Of a DNA stretch of 64,000 nt, positions 25,125 to 35,380 are shown piece by piece. The stretch is from contig JALGPY010000005.1 in assembly GCA_023055425.1 (NCBI GenBank), forward strand, positions 86,779,495 to 86,843,494. Reading direction: 5' to 3'. The stretch comes from Linanthus parryae (lineage: Eukaryota; Streptophyta; Magnoliopsida; Ericales; Polemoniaceae). The position numbers and the translations under genes were made by a program. Every line of letters starts with the position of its first letter. The first letter of the stretch is position 1. The notes under the pieces are model-generated. The model had not been told where the DNA came from. It was given only the letters and a program-made list of their open reading frames with translations, and searched no databases.

Positions 25125-25136
25125 GTCTCCCACTTG
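25125..25136 (-). promoter_or_regulatory. Element D polypurine tract
   Basis: The minus strand reads CAAGTGGGAGAC immediately before the 3' LTR. The tract is shorter and less pure than those of A and B but is in the expected place. Confidence 0.65.
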
Positions 25137-28100
25137 CACTAGAGTCAATCTCTTGCATCATATGCCTATTAATCTAGCGCGGCCCTTCACGCTTCCACTG
25201 CGTAGGGGCGAGACATATGCTGGCACCTTGCAAATATTCACATCTCCTCCATCAACAATTTGATTGAGATTGAATATTCTGAATAAATGCATCTTATGCA
25301 TTAATTTACTCAGTCCTCTATGTTAGAATCAGTGACTGAATCTTGCCTGGAACCTTTCCAGCTCACAGTCGCTCCCACTAGGGCAAAACACAAAACTCGA
25401 CTTTATAATCTGAAATCTTGAAGTTCGCATCACTGTAACCCCTTACAGTAAACTCTTCATATTATCTATTTATCAAAAATTCATCCTTAGTGCTTCTCAA
25501 GTACTAAAAGATAATCTTGATAATTAATCCCGTGACCCTCACCTGGATTTGACTGGTATCTTTGTGTCATACCATATGACACGTCTGGCCTAGTACATCT
25601 CATGGCGTATCTCGTGAATCTAATTCATACGGTCCATTCCCAATCTAATTGGTAAGACAATCAGCCTTCCAAAGACTAATTCCATGTGACATGGGTAAGA
25701 ATCAATATTCTTTTCACGTTGAACCATTTCAACACCTTTGTCAATTTATGTACTATGACCTAAGCTATACAACCATCTTGATCTACCTCAATAGATCTTC
25801 ACAAGTTGCTTCGCTTAGGTCTACCATTAGAAAGTCAACTCCCTAGTCAATCTACGTAAGACTGCCAAGTAGGGGCAACATTCCCAATGAATAAGTATGT
25901 CTCCACATACAAGACCAGAAAAATAACTGTGCTCCCACTAACCTTCTTGTAAACACAAGTATCATCTTCAATTTTGATGGAATCAAACTCCTTTGATTGC
26001 ATCATCAATTCGAAGATTCCAACTCCTAGAAGCTTGATCCAATCTATAAATAGATTGCTACAAGCAAGATGCGAATGGATTTAAGCATCACAATTGGGGA
26101 AAGATTTCGTCATAGTCTATACTATGAACTCACATGAAATCCCTTTCCCACCAATTTTCCCTTAAAGGTAATCATATTACCATCCATGTTGGTTTCCTCA
26201 TAACCCACTTGCACCCTATGGGTCCTACCCTTCAGGTGGTTCCACCAAAGTCTATACTTTGTTGGTATACATGGATTCCATATCGTATCTCATGGCTCCA
26301 TGCCATTTCTGAGAGTATGGCCACACGTGACCATCTCATAGGTTGTAGGCTCATCTCGATGAGCAATATATCAGGGGTTATGAGAAATCCTTGTTTCTCT
26401 AGTCCCTTGACATAACCTACCTGACCTACGAGGTTCTTGTGTTATCTGAGTAGGTTGCTCCACAACACCTTGTGATCCTGCTCATGTTCCATCAAACGGA
26501 TCAATGTTCTATTGTGGTTCTTGAACTTTTCAAGTTCTACTGTCCTCCTACTGTTTCTCTTAGAGACAATCTCTACCTAGAAACACTGTAGTTCGAACAA
26601 CAAACAGTTTGTTCTCGATAGGGTTGTAGAAATAATATTCTTTTCAGGATATCCCACAAAACATTTATCCGACTTGGGTCCAAGTTTATTTGTAAACTCT
26701 TTTACATAAACTTCATAACCCCAAATCTTTATGAATGACACACTAGGACACTTTCCTAGTCCATATCTCATATGGTGTTTTTCATAATCTGTTTTTGATG
26801 GAACAAGGTTAAGGGTGAAATATGCTGTAATTAGAACATAGCCCCAAAAGTAAACTGGAAGTTCTGTTTGACTCATCTTGGACCGAACCGTGTCCTACAC
26901 GGTTTGAACTCTCCTCTTATACACGCCAAACCCATGTGGCGTGTTAGGTGGAGCGAGTTTTGGATCATATCCAACACTCCCATAGATTCTTGTCAAACTC
27001 TTGGCTCAAGTACTCTCCTCTATGATCCAATCGTAGAGCCTAAATACTTTTGCCAAGCTGGTTCTCTACTTCTTTCCTGAATACTTTGAACAATTCAAAG
27101 GATTCTGATTTGTTTCTTCATAAGATGCACAAATCCATATTTCTCTGATCCCATCAGTAAATATGATGAAGTATTGAAAACCCATCTTTAGTATATATGT
27201 TTAGCGGCCTTTCATACATCAATATGTATGATTTCCAAAAGATCATATCTTTGCCTAATAAGTCTTACATGTCTCATAAGATTCAATAATCAAATGAGTT
27301 CTAGATATCCATCCACAAGGATTTCTAGATATGTATCTCTTATTTATGGGGCCTAAACGATAATGCTAAAGATAAGTGAAGTTCATATCATTATATGCAA
27401 ACCTCTAGGTATTAATGTTATAGATGAAATTATCATGATCATGGATATATAATCCACTTAGACAAAATTGCATTACAATAATGCATACCATAATAAATGG
27501 AACAACATTTGTCCTTTTATTATGATAAGGAGCTTTCTTGTTCAAACAAGAAACTATGATAATGGTCCTACTCATAGTAGGGACATTATCGCTTTTGTCT
27601 AATTCATGAACAATTTCTTAAAGGTAGAAATAATTCCCTACGGCCTTTTAGCAACCCTTTGCTTCATAGCCCCAAGTGTAGGATTATTTCTTCCTTATCC
27701 AATTGTCTTCGTCTCTTGAGATCCTCCACATTTCTATAAATGTGAGATCCTCATCTAGTATCATATACTCTTGATGATGAGATAGACACATTGAATTTTA
27801 TAACAATATACCCAAATCGGAATTCATAATTCCTTTATTATTTACTTCCATGTACTTTGGGTAGTTTCTCTTCCTCTACACCACCTATGGGACTTCGAGG
27901 CAACTTGGTTTTAGCAACAAGCTTGCTTTATACCCATGGGGTCGGCGCAAACCATTTGCCCTTACCCATGCTGTTTAACCATTAACAGCTTTGCCCATGC
28001 CCATTATGAGTGTTTTGTTTTAGTGATTTTTCAATCATATTGAGTAAATCAACTTTAAAACAAAACTATAATTGCATCTAATGCAATTCTTGGTCCACTT

Positions 28101-28500
28101 GGGTGAATAACCTTTTTATTCTTTATCTATCTCATAGATAATGCACATTCACTAATGTTTCAATCATATTGAATTAGTATATTTGCATAACCCAAAGTAG
28201 AGCAACACTTCAAACCTTTCATGTCTAGCTCGCTCTTTTGAAAGAGCTTCTTTCAATGTATGATCATATCATACTTATCCATGTCTCTCTGCTTGCTTCC
28301 AAAGCTCAGAGTTCATGGTAGCTAACATGAGGCAAGTCACATCCAAAGAACCATTCTTTGATGTCCCTTCCATTAGGTTTTAGTGTGTTTTGGTAGTTGG
28401 TAGGAAGAGAACTTTATGTTCTACTATGTACAACAATTTCTCTTTTATTTGAGAACAATTCTCAGTTTTATACCAGTCTAGGAAATAGATAGAGTCGCGT
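25137..28500 (-). pseudogene. Element D degenerate gag-pol
   Basis: Coding traces on the minus strand follow the copia order but are heavily broken. The clearest is an integrase C-terminal segment at 26876-26577 (MSQTELPVYFWGY, NLVPSKTDYEKHH, KIWGYEVYVKEF, KLGPKSDKCFVGYP). Integrase core and N-terminus traces lie at about 26880-27500, and protease and gag at about 27500-28350. The gag zinc knuckle near 27845-27880, intact in C, has lost its cysteines. RNase H and RT traces at about 25150-26500 have no frame longer than about 60 codons. No enzyme could be made from this copy. Confidence 0.75.
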
Positions 28501-30189
28501 TTTTATTTGTTTAATGCCATGGGTATTCAACATAATAGGATTATGCAAAGTTTGTGACGTTTAACTATATTCAACAAGGATTTAAATTGTCAAATATAGC
28601 TCCCACTATTTTACTACGGATTAATAACCCTCAAGATATTAATGCGGAAAATATCCTTATATTTTCTAGTGGGCCAAGATCCATCTTTTTCATCTCCTTA
28701 TGAGCTTGCTTTGGCAAGTCACCCATAATTCGACTACTTCTTAGGTAGGAACAATTCCAATTGCATCCCATATGCAACTCTTGGTTCAATCGGGCAAATA
28801 ACTCCTTATTTATCCATCCATATGGATAATCCCAATTGATTGCCTCTAGGTTTCTTAATCAAATTAATAGCCTAGTTGTGTTCAACCTCTTACCTAAACA
28901 ATTGCACATTGTTACGTGCCATCGCATTCCATCATTATGAACCAAGTCGCCATGCTTTGACACGCACGAACTTGATAAATAATGATGATCATGAGTGTTT
29001 AAATAACGAGAAGGCAAGAACACAATATTTGAATTTTGAGGGATTTTGAATTCAATTTTAATTGCTTTTGTTGATCAATATCAACTAATCTATCTATTTG
29101 AGTTTGGGCACAACTCTAAATAATAGATCCGGGTTGTCTAATTATCTTATTATCCTAATTGCATGCATCATCCATACACCAACCACACAATAATAAGACA
29201 ATAAAATAAACAACCACAAAACAGAAATTAAACGTGATGTGGATATGGCCTTTTCTAGACTAAGATAATTCCAAGCCAATGGAATTATCTATGAACCCTA
29301 AAACAAACACATCTCCATGCGTCTTGATCTTTTGGTCCATCCTTCATAGTCTTGTGGAATGCTCCATGCTCCATGCTCCATCTTTTGTGGCTTCTTTGGC
29401 TTTGGGCTTCTTTTCTCCAATCTTGGCTAACAATCTACTTTATCTAGCACTAGCTAACTTCTATACTAAATAAAATAAATCTCACAAGTTGAGAAAAAAA
29501 AATGGCACGCAGGCCATAAAACCCTAATTAATTATTACAATTAATTGATCAGCTCGCAGGCCGTAAACCAAACCACAAAAATTAAACATCCACATCAAAC
29601 CACATCCTAAGGCCATATCCAATCACCATGCGAATTGCACATAAACAGTTAAAATCCAATTTTAACGCGCTTGGTCAATTTTAATTGATTTTAGGATGTT
29701 CTAGGGTTAAAACGGTCCATGGGCCCAACAATCCAATTGCCCGGGCCCAAAAAGATGAACCATAAGGCCCTAGGGCCGGCCCGGCCCCTAGCCCACGCGG
29801 CTAGGCCGCGGGCTAGGGCTGCCCCGGCCCCTAGGGCGGCCTTGCTTGGGCGGCAGGCAAGGAGGGGCGGTCCCCTAGGGGGGCCGAACCTCCTTTGGGA
29901 GTTGTTTCCAAAACAACTCCCTTGCTTGGTGCCCAAGTTTGGTTGTTTCCTTGTATGGAAAGAACTCCTTCTTCCCCAAGGATGCCCAAACCCTAGATCT
30001 AAGATCCTAAAATTTCTCAAACTCACTAATTCATGCATCCAATGCAAAAATTAGATCTTGTTATGATAGATGATTGACAAATTGCATCCCATGCTTGATT
30101 TGTCTTGTTTTACGCGATAAACAATCAATTTAAGGTGTAAAACAACTAAAACGTAACACATAAACCACGTTTATGCTCTACGACCTGTG
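28501..30189 (-). other. Element D untranslated leader
   Basis: Non-coding sequence between gag and the primer site, related to C's leader. It includes a GC-rich patch at about 29745-29890 within AT-rich DNA; frames that cross this patch on both strands are chance by-products of its composition. Confidence 0.6.
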
Positions 30190-30201
30190 GCTCTGATACC
30201 A
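30190..30201 (-). promoter_or_regulatory. Element D primer binding site
   Basis: The minus strand reads TGGTATCAGAGC, an exact initiator-Met tRNA complement, one base inside the LTR. Identical to C's site. Confidence 0.92.
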
Positions 30202-30202
30202 C

Positions 30203-31761
30203 TGTAGGGTTTTGATTCATGGATTGCGCAACGGAAGCATAATCAAACATAAAACCATGCAAAACCCTCCAAGGATCACAAGTCAAGAGACATAACGATG
30301 GTAAGGGTTAGAAATCATAAACACACCTTTGGGTTCTCCTTGATGACTTCAAACGCGAATAGTGTCACGTCTCTACGGTTGATCCACGCCTAGAGGTGAG
30401 ATCTAGATCCTCCAAATCCATGTGCTAGCTAGGAAGAATGGAGGAGGAAGAAGAAATCGCCAACAATGGAGTGCCAAGGTAGGGGCGGCACCCTTTAGGC
30501 CGACGGGTAGGGGGCGGCAATCCCTAGGGGGTTTCGGCCCTCTATGGGACTTGCTCTCTCCTTGCTTTGTTCTCTCCTTTCTTCTATCATATAGATGGGT
30601 GGGTGTGTAGAGAGAAAAATAAGCTAGGAGTGTTCTTTATATAGTCCAACAACTCCTTGTCCCACTACATAAAGAACCCCTCATAATCCTACTCAAGTTC
30701 GGATTAGTCCCTTTTGCAAAATAGTCCTTATCATGTCAATACATGGATTAGTTCTATTTGCAAATTAATCCTAATCATGTCCCTACATGAATTAGGCCAC
30801 CTTGGCAAATACTAATCATGTCCATACATGGATTAGTCCAACTTGCATATTAGTCCTACTAAGTTAGCAAGTTATCGCGATTTGATCCTTCTAATTAATT
30901 AATCATATTAATTATTTCCCAAGTCTAGTTCACCCCTATATGGCGTGTGACCCCATAGGTTCTATTTAGTTGGTAGTAACAATTTACTAATATGGAGCGG
31001 CCTCTAGCAAGACATCCATTCTAGCCAACAAATAGAATAGTCATCATGACAAACCTTGTGCAAGTAATTGTCTCATCCTTTTGTCCCAATATCCGGATTG
31101 GACACGAGACATACAAGTCACACTCGTATATCCAATCCATAGTTTCTCGATCCTGGGAATAGCCTTATTCGTGCAAATAACATCAATATCCCATATTGAA
31201 ATATTTGAGTCTGGCCAGACATTCTATAAGCACTATCCCTCGAGTGGCCTAGGATATTTGCTCCCGTTATGTGGGAGGGACAAATCCTATCTACGTCCAC
31301 TACGATCTCTAAGCTTGCTTCTTATTGTATCCAGTACACGCCTTTATAACTACCCAGTTACGGTGTAGCGTTTAACGCTACCAAGATCACAATAATCCAC
31401 AACTAGAATATCTAGTGACTTCAAGTCTAAGGATGACAATACCGTTTGCACCGCGAGAAGCGCTTGTGACTTAACATAACATGTATGTAGCCTTCTCGGA
31501 GATGGGTCAATCCAGTATGCCATTACTCCTAATGCATACCCATGTGTTGGATCATGATATCTCCATATCAATCCAACCCCATACTAGTCTATAGATGATT
31601 GTCCCATTAATCATTATAATCGACTAGGGATATTTAAGAATATAACACTTATATTCTAAGGACTTCATTCATGTTAACATATCTCCATATCGATAACATA
31701 ATGAATCGTAAATCCATAAATGTCACAATTAATTGATTGCCTCTAGGGCACAATTCCAACA
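30203..31761 (-). repeat. Element D 5' LTR (right copy)
   Basis: Partner of 23566-25124, same length. In the 31190s it reads ATTGAAATATTTG where the left copy reads ATTGATTTATTTG; otherwise the two look the same by eye. Confidence 0.93.
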
Positions 31762-31766
31762 AATCT

Positions 31767-32676
31767 CTGATCAAGTGTCCCGCATCACCACACTCAAAGA
31801 AATTCATGACTTTAGGCTTATTACCATGAGAAGAGGATCTACCTTTGTAGGCTTTGATACTGGAGGATCTGTGCCTATCTCTGTTGAAGTCCTTGTTTCC
31901 AAAGTTCTTCTTCATTTTGAGAATTCTAGTCAGGGCTTTTGAAATCAAAGCAATAGGGTCTTCATCCTCATCTTCAGTTTCAAGGCTTTGAGATGGCTCA
32001 TTCTCTTTTGCCTTGAGAGCTAAGTTCTTCACACCATCTGGTAATTCTCCATCAACTTGAGCTTTCTCAAGTTGAAGTGATGAAAGATCTTGAGCTTCTT
32101 CAATGGCAGTAGTCTTTGGTTCTCACTTTGCTCTTGGAAGACTTCTTAGAATCTTTCTAACCTTTTCTTTATTGGAAGTGTGTTTTTCTAGTGAATCAAG
32201 ATTGTTGACAATGTCAGTGAATCTTTTGAACATGTCTCTGATCGTCTCATCTCCATTCATCTAGAATAGCTCATATTGTCTGAGATATATGTTGATCTTA
32301 GTTTGCTTGACTTGACTGGTTCCTTCAAAAGTCACCACAAGCTTATCCCATATTTCTTTGGCAGTCTTGCAACCTGAGATCCTGTTGAATTCATCTACAC
32401 TCAAAGCACAATATAAGAGATTCATAACTTTAAAGTTTGTAAAAAATTGTTCTAATTCAGAAGCAGAGAGAGTGTTCAGATTTTGGAGTCTTGATCCCAT
32501 CTTTCTATGTGTTGAACTTGTGAGGTCCATTCTGAATGATAGTCCAAAGCTCTATGTATTGATCAATAATGAGCATTTTCATCAAAGTTTTCCAGTGGAC
32601 AAAATTCTCCACAGAAGAGAGGAGGTCTGTTGGAAGCTCTTTTCTGAGAGAAACCACCATCACCTACAGTACTCAT
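31767..32676 (-). pseudogene. Element B gag, N-terminal part
   Basis: The start is the ATG at 32676 on the minus strand (MSTVGDGGFSQKRASNRPP), matching A's gag start at 12264. The UBN2-type gag domain is seen at 32530-32261 (ALSVDEFNRISGCKTAKEIW, KLVVTFEGTSQVKQTKI). Next comes MKNLALKAKENEPSQSLETE at 32032 and a basic stretch leading to a damaged first zinc knuckle (FFECGDAGHLIRD). Element D inserted immediately after that knuckle. Confidence 0.78.
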
Positions 32677-32710
32677 GATCACAAGATGGTTAAATATATG
32701 CAGTGAAACA

Positions 32711-32723
32711 GGATTTGATACCA
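32711..32723 (-). promoter_or_regulatory. Element B primer binding site
   Basis: The minus strand reads TGGTATCAAATCC two bases inside the 5' LTR. Only the first eight bases agree with the initiator-Met complement TGGTATCAGAGC, so the site has mutated or uses a variant primer. Confidence 0.7.
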
Positions 32724-32725
32724 AT

Positions 32726-33975
32726 TGAAGGGGTGTATAGTAGGTATGAATGCATGATCTATACTCTAGAAGGGGGGGTTGAATAGAGTATGCTAACTTT
32801 TGCTAAAACTTTCAAGAGAAGTGGTTTCAAAAAGATTTTTGAAGAATAAGTGAAGTTCAAGGCCTTGAACTGAGTTTCAAGTCCTTGGAATGAAAACATT
32901 TAAGTATAAAGAGAAGAAGTCTATTTCAAGGCCTTGAAATGAGTTTCAAACCCTTGAAATGAAACTGTTTGAAAGTTGTAAGAATACTAAGTATGAAACT
33001 GTAAAGTAATTGCGAGAGGCACAAGATATATAGAGTTCAGTCTACTTGGACCTAGGTCTCTACCTCAGGGATCTTCTCCCTGTAGGGTTTTCAACTCAAT
33101 TCTTGTTAATCCACAACTAAGCCCTAGATCTCAAGCACAGAGAGATGCCTTACTCTGTTACAGCTTCTGGTTCTCACTAACCTATCTAGTACCTTCTCTA
33201 GCTATCTGATTAACTAAGAATTCTATTTTGTTCACTTTTAACAGTCCTTGAGAATTTAAGCAGAAGTAGTATAAGAATGATATACAAATAGAGTTCAGAA
33301 ATGATGAACACAGAGAATTAATTTGCAATGAGTGTGCAGTGTTCTTCAAATGCTTGGATTGGGAGAGTATGATCTGCTTCTTTGTTTCTTGACAATCCCT
33401 GGAAGTGTTTTGAGTGTCTCTAGCTTTTTTGCCCGTTGTGTTCTCTATCAAATGCTTCAAACTAAGCTCCATATATACAGCTCATTTGATTTGCAAATCT
33501 TCAAGATCTTCGGCAACAACTTTCCTCTTTTGTAGGAAACAACTTTGACTTCTCTAACAGCCTTCTCCAACTGATAGTTTCTCAGTATCTTCATGGATAC
33601 TAATTTTATAAACATGTTGAGAAGCTATTACAATCATTAGATCGATCACTGAATCAAATTTTCTCACAATTTCCTTCCCTGCAAAACTCATGTTAGGAAA
33701 CAAATCCTGTAACATAAGAAATAAATTTTCCCTCCAAAACTAAGTCAAACAGATGGATTAGATAGTGTTAAACATGTCAAAATACTTTTTCGTTCATCAT
33801 CAATGGATAATAGATCAAGCACAAGGGTTTAGGAGTTCAAACAGAATCAGAAACTCCCCCTAAGTTCATGCATACACAGCATAGTCTGTTTCAAGGCTTT
33901 GAAAGTTTTTTCAAGGCCTTGAAATAGACTAGCAATTTCAAGTCTTTGAAACTTTGAAACTGAATTGAACTTACA
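32726..33975 (-). repeat. Element B 5' LTR (right copy)
   Basis: 1,250 bp, partner of 17274-18531. It contains perfect copies of TTTCAAGGCCTTGAAA at 32924-32939 and 33909-33924. It ends CTTACA followed by the target duplicate CAAAT. Confidence 0.9.
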
Positions 33976-33980
33976 CAAAT

Positions 33981-34890
33981 TAGTCCTACTAAGTTTGCAG
34001 GTTGTTGCGTATTGATACTTCTATTTAATTAATCATATTAATTAATTCCCAGGTGTGGTCTAATCTATAGGTAGTGTGACCCCATAGGTTTCTACTTAGT
34101 TGGTAGTAACAATTACTAACATGGAGCGGTGTCAAGCAATACATCCATGCCACCCAGCTAATAGAAATAGTAATCCGCCAAACCTTGTGATCATTGTTAC
34201 GGTATTTTATTATCCATTTGTCTCCATATCCGGAATGGACACGAGACATACAAGTCACACTCGTATATCCAATCCATAGTTTCTCGATCCAGGGAATAGT
34301 CTTATCCATGCAGATAACATCAATATTCCATATTGATTTATCTGAGTCTGGCCAGACATTCTATAAGCACTACCTCTCGAGTGGCCACGGATATTTGCTC
34401 CCGTATGTGGGAGGGACAAATCCTACTACATCACAACCATCTCTAAGCTTGCTTACTAAATTTTCGATTAGCGCCTTTAATGCTACCCAGTCACGGTGTA
34501 GTGTTTGACGCTACAACATAATACTCCACAACTAGAGGATATATTAACTTCAAGTCGAAGGACCACAATACCATTGTCACTGCGAGAAGCACCGATGACT
34601 TCACATAACTTGTATGTAGACTTCTCTTTGTGGGTCAATCCAGTATGCCATTACCCCTAATGCATAACCATGTGTTGGATTGTGATATCTCCATATCAAT
34701 CCAACCCCATACTAGTCTATAGTTGATCGCCCTGTTAATCAATATAATGGACCAGAGATATTTAATATAAACAACACATTTGTATCTAAGGACGTTATAC
34801 TAAATATCTCCATAAATAATACAATGAATATTCTAGCCAAAGATAATGTTCATACTAAATAAGATTGCCTCTAGGGAATCAATTCCAACA
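33981..34890 (-). repeat. Element C 5' LTR, outer part
   Basis: This continues the LTR interrupted at 17273. It aligns with the latter part of D's LTR throughout (for example TCTGGCCAGACATTCTATAA and CCAGTATGCCATTACC) and ends GATTGCCTCTAGGG...CCAACA, like D. With the inner part it gives an LTR of about 1,412 bp, somewhat shorter than D's 1,559. Confidence 0.87.
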
Positions 34891-35092
34891 ATATTAATGT
34901 ACCGTTAATTGAGGCAGTCAAGTTGATGTTTAAATATGCTAAGTATATGAGAGATGCAGTGTCGGGGAAGATAACATTGAAAGACTTTCTGACTGTGGAC
35001 CTAACAAAGCACGTGAGCTCGTGCGTCTTGCAAGGTTTGCCTCAAAAATAAGAATCCGGGAAGCTTCGTGATAGAAGCTAACTTAGGAGGAG
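34891..35092 (+). pseudogene. Ty3/gypsy (Athila-like) gag-protease relic
   Basis: The plus strand translates as NINVPLIEAVKLMFKYAKYM, then a Lys-rich stretch, LQGLPQK, and after a stop and frame change NPGSFVIEANLGGA. The pattern of a helical segment with a YAKYM-like motif, then LP-K and PGSF-I...GG matches the region just before the protease in Athila-type gypsy polyproteins. Both ends are lost: the left to element C, the right near 35092 against the LINE fragment. Lineage is inferred from a short stretch. Confidence 0.6.
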
Positions 35093-35302
35093 CATATTTT
35101 CCCAAACAACACTCATAGCTTGTTGTATCCCCACCACGTTGAGAGTCTTTGAGGACCATATTTTCCCAACCAAGTTCTTTCTACATGTCTCAATGCCTTC
35201 CGCCAATGAGCAATCGGAGACCGGAGTCTCCTCCTCCTCCATATCATTAAGCAGCATAGCCAAGAAACTTTCAGCAATCTTGGAGCTTCCTTCTCCTCCC
35301 AT
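35078..35302 (-). pseudogene. LINE ORF1 N-terminal fragment (DUF4283-type), antisense
   Basis: On the minus strand an ATG at 35302 opens MGGEGSSKIAESFLAMLLND, an acidic segment and then CRKNLVGKIWSSKTLNVVGI, which resembles the start of the DUF4283 domain of plant L1 ORF1 proteins (compare SLVGRIITQKPVNLTGLKK in the LINE at 37209). It stops at about 35078 where gypsy-relic sequence begins. Only the 5' part is kept, the reverse of usual LINE truncation, so the body was lost later. Sequence to its right (to about 35400) may be its 5' UTR. Confidence 0.55.
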
Positions 35303-35380
35303 CAGTAAAAACCAAACAAAAAAACAAGAGAGGACAAGGAAACAAAATGCCAAGAAGAAACACACTCTAAGGTAGTTCAC

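Larger units (their letters stand above)
23566..31761 (-). mobile_element. Element D: young Ty1/copia retrotransposon nested in B
   Basis: This is a complete 8,196-bp element with two LTRs of exactly 1,559 bp (23566-25124 and 30203-31761) and the target duplication AATCT (23561-23565 and 31762-31766). It belongs to the same family as C and as the partial LTR at 63781. The LTRs look identical except for adjacent substitutions near 24559-24562 / 31196-31199. The primer site (30190-30201) and polypurine tract are in order. The roughly 5-kb interior is related to C but has only short broken frames. Young LTRs with degenerate coding suggest that enzymes from another copy mobilised it. Confidence 0.93.
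17274..33975 (-). mobile_element. Element B: SIRE/Maximus-like Ty1/copia retrotransposon inserted in C's LTR
   Basis: This element is of the same family as A and on the same strand. Its LTRs are 17274-18531 (1,258 bp) and 32726-33975 (1,250 bp), and the target duplication is CAAAT (17269-17273 and 33976-33980). Without nested element D and its duplicate it is about 8.5 kb, shorter than A because its extra ORF is shorter and its RT has a larger deletion. Order on the minus strand: 5' LTR, primer site, gag (split by D), protease, integrase, hinge, RT remnant, RNase H, extra ORF, polypurine tract, 3' LTR. B is defective. Confidence 0.9.
1..34890 (-). mobile_element. Element C: Ty1/copia retrotransposon, partial and twice interrupted
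   Basis: This is a Ty1/copia element read on the minus strand. Its 5' LTR is at the right and its 3' half lies beyond the left edge of the window. Pieces seen here are integrase at 1-158, integrase N-terminus to gag at 13546-15120, a leader, a primer site complementary to initiator-Met tRNA at 16759-16770, and the 5' LTR at 16772-17273 plus 33981-34890. The gaps are filled by elements A and B. A's target duplication (GATTC) and B's (CAAAT) match exactly across each gap, which shows that the flanks were once continuous. The LTR is the same family as the LTRs of element D and of the copy starting at 63781. The outer target duplication cannot be checked because the left end is missing. Coding parts carry many stops, so the element is dead. 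Confidence 0.85.

Noticed and set aside
29719..30054. Overlapping 110-residue frames on both strands in a GC-rich patch
   Set aside because: Low-complexity composition effect in the untranslated leader of D; not conserved in the equivalent leader of C.
23566..31761. The duplicated 1,559-bp blocks as an assembly error or segmental duplication
   Set aside because: The pair is bounded by TG/CA ends, a 5-bp target duplication, a primer site and a purine tract, and element B is continuous across it. It is an LTR pair.
159..33975. TTTCAAGGCCTTGAAA repeats as heat-shock elements
   Set aside because: Heat-shock elements need GAA and TTC blocks two bases apart; here the TTC and GAA arms are eight bases apart.
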